Below are positions 15,097 to 23,301 of a DNA stretch of 64,000 bases, in pieces. The DNA is taken from the NCBI GenBank assembly GCA_900319005.1, contig ONMV01000005.1, positions 1-64,000 of the forward strand, in the 5' to 3' direction. Numbering within the stretch: the stretch's first letter is position 1; each line of letters opens with the position of its first letter. The notes under the pieces were generated by a model. The model was not told the DNA's origin. It saw only the letters and a program-made list of their open reading frames with translations, and made no database searches. The position numbers and the translations under genes were made by a program. Source of the stretch: an uncultured Bacteroidales bacterium. GTDB lineage: Bacteria > Bacteroidota > Bacteroidia > Bacteroidales > Paludibacteraceae.

Positions 15097-17563
15097 TGAA
15101 TTTCTCTTCGAATGTTGCCTTTAGGCGGTTCATAATATTCTCAATTTGTGTATCTTTGAGGGTGTTCTCCGCATCTTGGAGGATAAAGGAGAGGGCATAA
15201 GATTTCTTGCCCGGCTCGAGGTTCTTGCCCTCATAGACATCAAACAGATAAACGTTCTTGAGCAGTTTCTTCTCCGTAGAGAAAGCAGCACGTGCGAGGT
15301 CTGCGAACTCAACGGATTTATCCACAAGGAGCGCAAAGTCACGCTTAACTTCCGGATATTTGGGCAGATCATTGATAACTGCTTTATATTGTTTGTTTTG
15401 TTTGAGCAGCTGGTTCCAGTCGAGATCTGCATAATAGACTTCTTGGTCGATGTCGAAGATCTTGAGTTGCTTGCGAGCCACGATGCCAATAAAGCCGAGT
15501 GCTTTGCCGTTAGCGGCTTTGATAACAAGACCATCGGAGAAGAGTTCGTTCTCCAGACGTTCTACGGTCGTTTTAGAGAGATCTACACCGAGACGCACGA
15601 GGATATTATTCACATATGCACGGAGCTGGTAGAACGTGGTTTTCTCTTCCTTGCGCACCCAAGTCTGTGCGGCTTTGTTACCGGTGAGCCAAAGAGCCAA
15701 ATGCGGTTCCTCGGAATATGCCTTGAGTGGATCGTTTTGAATTAATTCGAAATTTTTAATTTTTAATTCTCCATTGTAGTGGTAACAGTTACCGAACTCA
15801 TAGAACTTGAGATCGCTGTTTTTGCGGTTTGCGTTGCGCGCAATGGACTCCAGACCGCCGAAGAGCAGGGTCTGACGCATCACACCGAGGTCTTGGCTCA
15901 AGGGGTTCATGATCTTGACACAAGTGTCAAGCGTCAGTTGGGTCAACGGCTCGTAATACGACACTTTGGTAAGCGAGTTGTTGAGGATCTCGTTGAAACC
16001 CTGTGCGGTCAGTTGCTCTGCAATACGACGACGCAGTTTCTCGGGGTCGGGTTTGACGCCGTACGCGAGGCTGGTGTTCAGTTTCTCGGGGAACTCGACA
16101 TTGTCGTAGCCGTAGATACGGAGAATATCTTCTACGACGTCGCACTCACGCTGTACGTCCACGCGGTAGCGCGGAACTTCCAACTGCCAGGAGTCGCCAT
16201 GTTTGGTAACTATATTGATCTCCAATGCGCGGAGGATCGTTTCGATGGTGTCCTTGCCGATAGCCTTACCGATGAGCGAGTTGACGCGATTGATGTCGAT
16301 CGTAACAGACCAGGGTTTAAGTAACTCCTGACTTGCAATATTGTCATGTATAGCTCCGACAAACTCTCCTCCGGCTAACTCTTGGATAAGCATTGCAGCA
16401 CGTTTCAAAACATAAATCGTGTTGCAAGGGTCACAACCGCGTTCGTAACGGAAAGATGCGTCGGTCTGGAGTTGCTGTCTGCGGCTGGTTTTGCGGATGG
16501 TTACAGGGTCGAAGTATGCGGATTCCAAGAAGATGTTTTTGGTGTTTTCCGTTACACCGCTTTCGAGTCCGCCGAAGACGCCGGCAATACACATTGCCTC
16601 TTCTTTATTCGCAATCATGAGGTCGCGGCTATCCATTTCCCGTTCAACGCCATCGAGGGTAACGAATTTCTCACCTTGGCGCGCATAGCGAACATGGATT
16701 TCGTTGCCCTTTATCTTATCGGCATCGAAGGCGTGGAGCGCTTGACCCATCTCGTGCAGCACGAAGTTCGTGACATCAACGATGTTGTTAATCGGGCGAA
16801 GACCGATCGCTAACAGGCTGTTTTTGAGCCAATCCGGCGACTCCTTCACTTCCACACCTTTGATGTAGAGCCCCGAATAACGCGGAGCAGCGTCGGGTGC
16901 TTCCACATGGACGCTTATCGGCGATTCGTTAACATCCGATTTGAACTCGTCCACAGAAGGTTTGGTGAGGGCGATGTCTTGTCCGTGCGCTTTGTAGTAT
17001 GCATAAAGGTCACGCGCTACACCGAAATGAGAAGCGGCGTCCGAGCGGTTCGGCGTTATATCCACCTCGATGATCGTGTCGTTCTCAATGTGGTAATAAT
17101 CAGCGGCTTTCATGCCCACCGGCGTGTCCGCCGGCAGAACGATGATACCAGCGTGGTCAGTTCCCACACCAATTTCATCTTCCGCGCAGATCATACCGAA
17201 GGAGTCCTCGCCGCGGAGTTTGCCTTTTTTGATGGTGAAGGACTGATCGCCATCATAAAGGACGGTTCCGATAGTAGCGACGATGACTTTCTGTCCGGCA
17301 GCTACGTTCGGTGCGCCGCAAACAATAGGAAGCGGTTCTGCTTCGCCGACATTCACTTTGGTAATGTGCAAGTGGTCTGAATTAGGGTGGGGTTCGCACG
17401 TCAGCACTTCGCCCACAACAAGACCTTTAAGTCCGCCACGGATCGATTCTTTCTCTTCAACTGTTCCGACCTCAAGACCGATAGAGGTCAGGATTTTTGC
17501 TACAGTCTCTGCATCATCTTTCAACGCAATGTAGCGTTTTAACCAATTATACGAAATATTCAT
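15080..17563 (-). CDS. pheT: Phenylalanyl-tRNA synthetase beta chain
   Basis: This 827-residue subunit joins with PheS to charge tRNA-Phe. The start at 17563 gives MNISYNWLKRYI, the usual N-terminus; an upstream in-frame ATG at 17593 lies at the promoter and is rejected. Domains in order: tRNA-binding OB fold (about 40-155), B3/B4 editing region, B5 region, catalytic-like core, and C-terminal anticodon-binding FDX-ACB domain (YPEVKRDFALLVD onward). Near residue 600 the stretch GELKIKNFELIQND is an extra low-complexity loop coded by an AT-rich simple repeat. pheS is not adjacent. It heads the minus-strand run pheT-prfC-nup-gldF-yfcE. Confidence 0.95.
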   Translation of the reverse strand: MNISYNWLKRYIALKDDAETVAKILTSIGLEVGTVEEKESIRGGLKGLVVGEVLTCEPHPNSDHLHITKVNVGEAEPLPIVCGAPNVAAGQKVIVATIGTVLYDGDQSFTIKKGKLRGEDSFGMICAEDEIGVGTDHAGIIVLPADTPVGMKAADYYHIENDTIIEVDITPNRSDAASHFGVARDLYAYYKAHGQDIALTKPSVDEFKSDVNESPISVHVEAPDAAPRYSGLYIKGVEVKESPDWLKNSLLAIGLRPINNIVDVTNFVLHEMGQALHAFDADKIKGNEIHVRYARQGEKFVTLDGVEREMDSRDLMIANKEEAMCIAGVFGGLESGVTENTKNIFLESAYFDPVTIRKTSRRQQLQTDASFRYERGCDPCNTIYVLKRAAMLIQELAGGEFVGAIHDNIASQELLKPWSVTIDINRVNSLIGKAIGKDTIETILRALEINIVTKHGDSWQLEVPRYRVDVQRECDVVEDILRIYGYDNVEFPEKLNTSLAYGVKPDPEKLRRRIAEQLTAQGFNEILNNSLTKVSYYEPLTQLTLDTCVKIMNPLSQDLGVMRQTLLFGGLESIARNANRKNSDLKFYEFGNCYHYNGELKIKNFELIQNDPLKAYSEEPHLALWLTGNKAAQTWVRKEEKTTFYQLRAYVNNILVRLGVDLSKTTVERLENELFSDGLVIKAANGKALGFIGIVARKQLKIFDIDQEVYYADLDWNQLLKQNKQYKAVINDLPKYPEVKRDFALLVDKSVEFADLARAAFSTEKKLLKNVYLFDVYEGKNLEPGKKSYALSFILQDAENTLKDTQIENIMNRLKATFEEKFNATLR
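15739..15770. repeat. AT-rich simple repeat in frame within pheT
   Basis: aatttttaatttttaatt-type units code for the extra KIKNFEL loop. Confidence 0.75.
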
Positions 17564-17590
17564 GATTTTTGTTAATTTGCAAATTTCATG

Positions 17591-17622
17591 CAAAGGTACA
17601 ACAAATATTTTATATTTGCAAT
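17591..17622 (-). promoter_or_regulatory. Promoter of pheT
   Basis: Minus strand: ATTG, 20 nt ending in TTTGTTG, TACCTTTG, then CA. The first element has one mismatch. It ends about 27 bp before the pheT start. Confidence 0.75.
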
Positions 17623-17678
17623 AGGAGAGGGCTATTTTCTATATAATGTTTTATTTTTTGAAAAAAAACACGCGCGTG

Positions 17679-17710
17679 CTTGCGTATATCAAAAAAAAGT
17701 TGTACCTTTG
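17679..17710 (+). promoter_or_regulatory. Promoter of the exopolysaccharide operon
   Basis: CTTG, 20 nt (CGTATATC, A-tract, GTTG), TACCTTTG, then CACG. It ends 19 bp before gmd and is divergent from the pheT promoter. Confidence 0.88.
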
Positions 17711-17729
17711 CACGCTAAATTGAATAACT

Positions 17730-18854
17730 ATGTCTAAAATTGCGTTAATAACAGGAGTTACGGGACAGGACGGAAGCTATCTGTCGGAGTTTTTGTTGGG
17801 TAAAGGATACGAGGTGCACGGCATAATCCGTCGTAGTTCGGTGGACTATCGTGAGCGTATTGCTCATTTGGAGGGCACGCCGCATTTTCACTTGCATTAT
17901 GCGGATATGAGTGACTCGATGTCGCTGGTGAAATTAGTGGGTAAAGTGCAACCGGATGAGATCTATAATTTGGCAGCACAGAGCCACGTACAGGTTAGTT
18001 TTGATGCACCGGAGTTCACGGCAGATGTAGATGCGGTCGGTGTGCTTCGTATTCTGGAGGCGGTTCGTACGAACCATTTGGAGAAAACCTGCAGGATTTA
18101 TCAGGCTTCTACAAGTGAGTTGTACGGCAAGGTGGAGGAAGTGCCGCAAAGTGAGACGACTCCTTTTCATCCGTATAGCCCGTATGCAGTAGCTAAACTG
18201 TATGGATATTGGATCATCAAAGAGTACCGCGAGGCGTATAATATGTTCTGCTGCTCGGGTATTCTCTTTAACCATGAGTCCGAGCGCCGCGGAGAGACGT
18301 TTGTGACAAGGAAGATTACTTTGGCTGCCGCTCGTATTGCGCAGGGCAAGCAGAAATGTCTCTATCTGGGCAACCTCGATTCGCTGCGGGACTGGGGTTA
18401 CGCCAAAGATTACGTAGAGTGTATGTGGCTGATCTTGCAGCATAAGACGCCGGAGGACTTTGTTATTGCAACCGGTGTGCAGCACAGCGTGCGTGAGTTT
18501 GCAACCTTGGCTTTCAAACATGCAGGTATTGAACTGAGATGGGAAGGCGAAGGAATAGAGGAAAAGGGAATCGTTGAACGAGTGAACGGGTTAACGAATG
18601 AACGAGTGAAAGTGGGCGATGTGGTAGTGGCTGTCAGTCCGGACTTCTATCGGCCGACGGATGTTGTGAATTTGTTAGGCGACCCGAGTAAGGCGAAACG
18701 CGAACTCGGCTGGAACCCGCAAACCACCAGTTTTGAGCAACTTGTAGAACTCATGGTGGCGCACGATATGAAGAAAGTGGCTGCCGATGACGCCGCCGCA
18801 GAGATACGGAAAGTCAACCTCGCTGAGTTCTTAGAGAAAGGAATTGATAAATGA
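17730..18854 (+). CDS. gmd: GDP-mannose 4,6-dehydratase
   Basis: This 374-residue extended SDR enzyme converts GDP-mannose to GDP-4-keto-6-deoxymannose, the first step to GDP-fucose. Visible are the cofactor motif [11 protein letters not shown] (residues 8-18), the RRSS signature after strand 2, [16 protein letters not shown], the catalytic [10 protein letters not shown] and the substrate loop [12 protein letters not shown]. The segment [13 protein letters not shown] is coded by DNA that looks like the window's simple repeats (about 18571-18612) but has the same length as the matching part of other Gmd proteins. First gene of the polysaccharide operon; overlaps fcl by ATGA. Confidence 0.97.
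   Translation: MSKIALITGVTGQDGSYLSEFLLGKGYEVHGIIRRSSVDYRERIAHLEGTPHFHLHYADMSDSMSLVKLVGKVQPDEIYNLAAQSHVQVSFDAPEFTADVDAVGVLRILEAVRTNHLEKTCRIYQASTSELYGKVEEVPQSETTPFHPYSPYAVAKLYGYWIIKEYREAYNMFCCSGILFNHESERRGETFVTRKITLAAARIAQGKQKCLYLGNLDSLRDWGYAKDYVECMWLILQHKTPEDFVIATGVQHSVREFATLAFKHAGIELRWEGEGIEEKGIVERVNGLTNERVKVGDVVVAVSPDFYRPTDVVNLLGDPSKAKRELGWNPQTTSFEQLVELMVAHDMKKVAADDAAAEIRKVNLAEFLEKGIDK
18571..18612. repeat. Simple-repeat-like stretch inside gmd
   Basis: gaacgagtgaac, ggttaacgaatgaa and cgagtgaa units follow each other. The core gttaacgaatgaa also occurs (minus strand) at the start of the CWC gene near 40.6 kb. Confidence 0.55.
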
Positions 18855-19795
18855 TGGAGAAGAATTCAAAAATATATGTGGCAGGTCACCGGGGAATGGT
18901 GGGATCTGCGATTGTGCGGGAACTGCAACGGCAGGGATATACGAATATCGTGACACGGACACACAAAGAGTTGGATCTGTGTCGCCAAGAGGCTGTGGAG
19001 AAGTTCTTTGCGGAAGAGAAACCTGAGTATGTGTTCCTCGCAGCTGCTAAAGTGGGCGGTATTGTGGCGAACCAGAATGCGTTAGCGGATTTTATGTACG
19101 ATAACATGATTCTGGAGATGAATGTTATTCATGCCGCCTGGAAGAACGGCGTTAAGAAATTGGAGTTCTTGGGCAGCAGTTGCATCTATCCGCGTATGGC
19201 GCCACAACCGATGACGGAGAGCTGTCTGTTAACCGGCGAGTTGGAGAAGACCAACGAGGCGTACGCGTTAGCAAAGATCAGCGGACTCAAATACTGCGAG
19301 TTTTTGAACCGTCAGTACGGAACGGATTACATCTCTGTCATGCCGACGAACCTCTATGGCCCGAACGATAACTACCATCCCGAGCACAGCCATGTGTTAC
19401 CGGCGTTGATCAGACGTTTCCATGAGGCGAAAGTGAGTGGCGCTAAGTCCGTGACTTGTTGGGGCACAGGTTCTCCGCTGCGTGAGTTCTTGTATGTAGA
19501 TGATTTGGCGAACCTGTGTGTGTTCCTTATGAATAACTACTCAGGCAACGAGACCGTCAATGCCGGAACGGGCAAGGAGTTGACCATCAAAGAATTAACG
19601 GAACTGGTGGCGAAAGTGGTCGGTTATGAGGGAAAGATCGAGTGGGATAGTACCCGTCCTGATGGCACACCGCGCAAACTGCTGGATGTGAGCAAGGCAA
19701 CGAAGTTAGGGTGGACGTATAAGACCGAACTCGAAGATGGTATCCGTCTCGCTTATAAGGACTTCCTCGAAAATCCCGTTCGTGCAGAAAGATGA
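18851..19795 (+). CDS. fcl: GDP-L-fucose synthase
   Basis: This 314-residue epimerase/reductase turns GDP-4-keto-6-deoxymannose into GDP-L-fucose with NADPH. The motif [15 protein letters not shown] marks the cofactor site. [15 protein letters not shown] carries the catalytic Ser/Cys region, and [13 protein letters not shown] holds the catalytic Tyr and Lys. The [29 protein letters not shown] stretch is typical of WcaG. It follows gmd with a 4-bp ATGA overlap and overlaps the next gene the same way, so all three are translationally coupled. Confidence 0.96.
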   Translation: MMEKNSKIYVAGHRGMVGSAIVRELQRQGYTNIVTRTHKELDLCRQEAVEKFFAEEKPEYVFLAAAKVGGIVANQNALADFMYDNMILEMNVIHAAWKNGVKKLEFLGSSCIYPRMAPQPMTESCLLTGELEKTNEAYALAKISGLKYCEFLNRQYGTDYISVMPTNLYGPNDNYHPEHSHVLPALIRRFHEAKVSGAKSVTCWGTGSPLREFLYVDDLANLCVFLMNNYSGNETVNAGTGKELTIKELTELVAKVVGYEGKIEWDSTRPDGTPRKLLDVSKATKLGWTYKTELEDGIRLAYKDFLENPVRAER

Positions 19796-20595
19796 GAGAC
19801 TTCTCGCTGGACATATATCGTGAACTCTTGGAGACCTTGCAAAAACAAGGTTACGAATTGGTTTCCTATGCTGACTACTGTCGTGATCTCGTGATCTCGA
19901 AATCTCGAAATCTCGAAAATCGTAAGTTCGTCATCCTCCGCCACGATGTGGATCTGAAAGCCCCGAACAGCCTCAAGACAGCACAGATAGAGCACGCACT
20001 CGGCGCGAGAGCCAGTTACTACTTCCGGATCATACCGGAAAGTAACCAGCCGCAAATCATCCGTTCTATCGCGCAACTCGGACATGAAATAGGCTATCAT
20101 TACGAGGACATGAGTCTATGCAACGGAAACATAGATCAAGCATGGAGCCATTTCCAAACTTGGCTGACGTATTTTCGGCAGTACTACGCTGTAGAGACGA
20201 TTTGTATGCACGGAGCGCCGACAAGTAAGTATGACAGCAAAGACCTTTGGCAGAAATATGACTACAAGACCTTAGGCATTGTTGGTGAGCCGTATATGGA
20301 CACCGATTTTAGCGATGTGTTCTACTTGACGGATACGGGGCGTTGCTGGGATGGTTACAAAGTGAGTGTGCGCGACAAGATACCCGGTTACCAAGACGAA
20401 TGGACCGCAAAAGGCTTGGTTTGGCACACAACGCAGGAACTCATTGCTGCTGTTGAACAAGGCAAATTGCCAAATCATGTGATGATTACGACACACCCGC
20501 AGCGGTGGACAAACAACAAGGCGGCATGGTATAAAGAATGGTTGCTGCAAAGCGCCAAAAACATAGTAAAGCGAATAATAGTAAAACAACAATAA
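19792..20595 (+). CDS. Polysaccharide deacetylase-fold protein
   Basis: The 267-residue cytoplasmic protein has the NodB-fold signs: RHDVDL (metal/catalytic Asp pair, about residue 48), GHEIGYHYE (about 101) and a late ITTHPQRW. Carbohydrate esterases with this motif set remove N- or O-acetyl groups from sugars. It lies between nucleotide-sugar genes, so an action on a sugar nucleotide or repeat-unit precursor is plausible. The residues [12 protein letters not shown] (about 37-44) come from a ctcgaaat simple repeat in the DNA (19882-19922). It starts within the fcl stop region (ATGA), and its own stop overlaps the next start (TAATG). Confidence 0.8.
   Translation: MRDFSLDIYRELLETLQKQGYELVSYADYCRDLVISKSRNLENRKFVILRHDVDLKAPNSLKTAQIEHALGARASYYFRIIPESNQPQIIRSIAQLGHEIGYHYEDMSLCNGNIDQAWSHFQTWLTYFRQYYAVETICMHGAPTSKYDSKDLWQKYDYKTLGIVGEPYMDTDFSDVFYLTDTGRCWDGYKVSVRDKIPGYQDEWTAKGLVWHTTQELIAAVEQGKLPNHVMITTHPQRWTNNKAAWYKEWLLQSAKNIVKRIIVKQQ
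19882..19922. repeat. In-frame simple repeat in the deacetylase-like gene
   Basis: cgtgatct occurs twice, then tcgaaatc units three times, all read in frame. Confidence 0.85.
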
Positions 20596-21581
20596 TGGAA
20601 AAGAAATTGAATTTTGGGTTGATCGGAGCAGCAGGATATATTGCTCCAAGACACATTAAAGCGATTGCAGATACAGGTAATAACCTGCTGGTTGCTTATG
20701 ACAAGTTTGATAGTGTGGGTCGTTTGGACAGTTCGTTCCCGGATTGTTCGTTCTTTACAGAGAATGAGCAGTTTGACCGTTTCTGCTCCAAACAAATGCG
20801 TACAGACAATCCCCTTCATTGGCTGTCAATCTGTACGCCGAACTACACGCACGATGCGTTTATTCGTTATGGTCTGCGTCTGGGCTGTAATGTAATCTGC
20901 GAGAAGCCGTTGGTATTGAACCCGTACAATATTGACAACCTCGTGGAGTTGGAGCAGGAAACCGGACACCAAGCATATACGATTCTGCAACTTCGTTTGC
21001 ACGACAAGATCCGTGCGTTGAAGGAGAAAGTGGCAAACGGACCGAAAGATAAGATCTACGACGTGGATTTGACTTATATCACGAGTCGCGGCAAATGGTA
21101 TTACAGTTCATGGAAAGGCGATGTGCATAAGTCCGGCGGTATAGCTACCAACATCGGCGTGCATTTTTACGATATGCTGCAATGGATATTCGGTCCTGTG
21201 AAGCAGAATATCGTCCATGTGATGAGTTTTGACCGTGTAGCGGGTTATCTTGAGCTCGAGCGCGCACGCGTGCGCTATTTCCTTAGTATAAATGCAGACT
21301 GTTTGCCGGCGAACGCTGTTCAAGGCGAGAAGCGGACATATCGTACGTTGAATATTGACGGCGAGGAGTTTGAGTTCAGCGCAGGATTTACGGAGTTGCA
21401 TACAGAGAGTTACAAGCAGATTTTGGCAGGTAACGGTTTCCGTATCTCAGAGGCTCGTCCTTGCATCGAGACGGTAGCTCAGATTCGTCATTCAGAACCG
21501 ATCGGTTTGGTGGGCGACTACCATCCGTTAGCAAAATTGCCATTAAGTCCGCATCCTTTTGGTTGGGATGAGAAGAGATAA
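20595..21581 (+). CDS. Gfo/Idh/MocA oxidoreductase, WlbA/WbpB-like
   Basis: The 328-residue protein begins at ATG 20595 ([20 protein letters not shown]), overlapping the preceding stop; earlier in-frame starts lie inside the upstream gene. It closely resembles WlbA/WbpB, which oxidises the 3-position of UDP-GlcNAc-uronate on the way to 2,3-diamino sugars. Recognisable parts are GAAGYIAPRHIKAI, the EKPLVLNP motif, LQLRLHDKI, DLTYITSRGKWYYSSWKG and the GGIATNIGVHFYDML active-site region. The partner aminotransferase and acetyltransferase are not in the window. A G/C-rich palindromic repeat follows immediately. Confidence 0.85.
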   Translation: MEKKLNFGLIGAAGYIAPRHIKAIADTGNNLLVAYDKFDSVGRLDSSFPDCSFFTENEQFDRFCSKQMRTDNPLHWLSICTPNYTHDAFIRYGLRLGCNVICEKPLVLNPYNIDNLVELEQETGHQAYTILQLRLHDKIRALKEKVANGPKDKIYDVDLTYITSRGKWYYSSWKGDVHKSGGIATNIGVHFYDMLQWIFGPVKQNIVHVMSFDRVAGYLELERARVRYFLSINADCLPANAVQGEKRTYRTLNIDGEEFEFSAGFTELHTESYKQILAGNGFRISEARPCIETVAQIRHSEPIGLVGDYHPLAKLPLSPHPFGWDEKR

Positions 21582-21617
21582 AGCCCCTTCCCGACCTTCC
21601 CCTAAAGGGGCAGGAGA
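21582..21617 (-). repeat. G/C-rich imperfect palindrome, copy 1
   Basis: On the minus strand it reads CTCCTGCCCCTTTAGGGG, then AAGGTCGGGAAGGGGC. It matches the elements at 39932-39964 and 51872-51906. This copy is intergenic. Confidence 0.85.
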
Positions 21618-21644
21618 AAAATGCCTAAATGTATAAATGTGCAA
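21618..21644. repeat. AT-rich simple repeat before the first Wza-type gene
   Basis: Repeated taaatgt(a/g) units lie directly upstream of the start codon and create false in-frame starts. Confidence 0.6.
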
Positions 21645-22532
21645 ATGAGAAAATTTAAATACATATTATTTCTGGCGATAGTTGGCTTTGCGTTAGCGTC
21701 TTGTGTGACCGCGCGGAAAGTAAACTATATGCAGGAACCTGACAAACAGATTCCGAGTTATGCAGACACATTAAGTTTTGAGGAATATGAGCTGCGAATA
21801 GGGGATCGGTTGTATGTGTATGTTTATTCGACCAACGAAGAGGTGATGAAAATGTATAACGCCGGTGGCTCCAGTTCCTCTCAAATGCGTCAACAAATGA
21901 GCCAAGGTGGTGGTGGGTATGGTTCGTATGACTTGTACACCTATCTGATTGACGAAGAGGGAAATATTGATTTCCCGAGTATTGGCAAGGTGCACGTGAA
22001 GGGTAATACATTGCGTGAAGTGAAGCACAAGTTGGAGGACGAGTTGGGTACTTTGGTCAAAGAGATGCCGGGTTATAGTACAGTGTCTGTGGAGGTGAAT
22101 ATCGTCAACCGTTCTTTCTCCATCATCGGAGCACAGAGCGGGCGGTACATGATCAACAAAGAGAAGATGACAATCTTTGAAGCGCTGGCGATGGCGGGCG
22201 ATCTGAAAGAGTTTAACAGCCGTAAGGAGGTCAAGTTAGTACGCGAGAAGAACGGCGTGACGACGATTAAGACGTTTGATGTGCGTTCGAAAGATATCGT
22301 CAACTCGGAGTATTACTACATCGAGCCGAATGATATCATCTATATCCGTCAGATTCCGGGTTATAGCTTCGGAATTAACCATGTGACGACGGTTATCGGC
22401 GTGACGGCCGCTACGATTTCGTTCGGCGTGTTCATCTATTCGATTGTACAAACGGGTATCAACCACGTGCGTAAACATTACGGAGGAGGATCCAACTCGA
22501 CAACTAATTCAGGGGAAGGAGGTAACCAATGA
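21645..22532 (+). CDS. Polysaccharide export lipoprotein (Wza-type), first copy
   Basis: The 295-residue product begins at ATG 21645, which gives a lipoprotein signal with lipobox LASC (Cys20). An earlier ATG at 21621 lies in repeat DNA. The Poly_export region starts near residue 45 (EYELRIGDRLYVYVYS), and an SLBB-type segment follows (GRYMINKEKMTIFEALAMAGDL). One hydrophobic helix near the C-terminus (VTTVIGVTAATISFGVFIY) may cross the outer membrane, as in Wza. It should form the export channel with the Wzc-like protein. Overlaps the second copy by ATGA. Confidence 0.9.
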   Translation: MRKFKYILFLAIVGFALASCVTARKVNYMQEPDKQIPSYADTLSFEEYELRIGDRLYVYVYSTNEEVMKMYNAGGSSSSQMRQQMSQGGGGYGSYDLYTYLIDEEGNIDFPSIGKVHVKGNTLREVKHKLEDELGTLVKEMPGYSTVSVEVNIVNRSFSIIGAQSGRYMINKEKMTIFEALAMAGDLKEFNSRKEVKLVREKNGVTTIKTFDVRSKDIVNSEYYYIEPNDIIYIRQIPGYSFGINHVTTVIGVTAATISFGVFIYSIVQTGINHVRKHYGGGSNSTTNSGEGGNQ

Positions 22533-23299
22533 AAAAGGTAACAATACTATTATTGGGTTGTATTGCCCTGATGATGACGAGTTGTTACAGTCATCGAAAC
22601 ATCGGTTATTTGCAAGAACCGACCAAGTCGAACAAGATTCCTGTGTATGATTCCGCAGCTTATGAGCCTTATCGGATCCGCGTGAACGATGAGATTATCT
22701 ATCGTTTGGTGACGATGGATGAGACGTATAGTAAGATGTTAGGTGCTAATAATGCAGCAGTTAATGGTCAGTACGCCAATTCGTACCGTGTCCATTCGGA
22801 TGGAACGATAGATATACCGTTCCTCAAACCGGTTAAGGTACAAGGTCTGACGGAGATAGAGGCACAAGACACGTTGAAGGCGGCTTTCCGTGAGATCATT
22901 CCTGACGCGGATGTTAAGTTAGCGTTGTATAACAAGTATTTCTCGGTAATCGGAGACGCACATTCCGGCCAATATCATATCTACAAGGAGAAAATGAATA
23001 TTTTCCAAGCCTTGGCGATGACCGGCGATGTAATGAACTCCGGTGACCGCAGACATATTCGGATAGTACGTCCGCGTGACGGAGGTCAGGAACCGGAAGT
23101 GCTGGAATTCGATATGCGTAGTAATACAATCATTGATTCGAAGTATTATTACATCTATCCGAACGATGTCATTTATGTGGCACGTACAAAGGACAGTTTC
23201 TATAAAGTGCCGAACTATGCAGGCTTTATTGGCTTGATAACGAGCTCAGTAGCACTATTGACGACGGTGCTTAATTATGTAGCATATATGTATAAATAA
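22529..23299 (+). CDS. Polysaccharide export lipoprotein (Wza-type), second copy
   Basis: This 256-residue paralogue of the preceding protein has its own lipobox (MTSC, Cys19), the Poly_export opening YEPYRIRVNDEIIYRLV, the SLBB-like GQYHIYKEKMNIFQALAMTGDV and a C-terminal hydrophobic helix (FIGLITSSVALLTTVLNYV). Two tandem export lipoproteins before one Wzc gene occur in several Bacteroidales loci. They may form a mixed channel or serve different polymers. Overlaps the first copy by 4 bp and precedes wzc by 2 bp. Confidence 0.9.
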   Translation: MKKVTILLLGCIALMMTSCYSHRNIGYLQEPTKSNKIPVYDSAAYEPYRIRVNDEIIYRLVTMDETYSKMLGANNAAVNGQYANSYRVHSDGTIDIPFLKPVKVQGLTEIEAQDTLKAAFREIIPDADVKLALYNKYFSVIGDAHSGQYHIYKEKMNIFQALAMTGDVMNSGDRRHIRIVRPRDGGQEPEVLEFDMRSNTIIDSKYYYIYPNDVIYVARTKDSFYKVPNYAGFIGLITSSVALLTTVLNYVAYMYK

Positions 23300-23301
23300 T
23301 T

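Noticed and set aside
17564-17593. Ten-codon N-terminal extension of PheT
   Set aside because: The upstream ATG lies at the promoter's second element, so it would not be in the mRNA.
18571-18612. Repeat-like DNA in gmd considered as an insertion
   Set aside because: The encoded segment has the same length as in other Gmd proteins, so it may be substitution or chance instead of an insertion.
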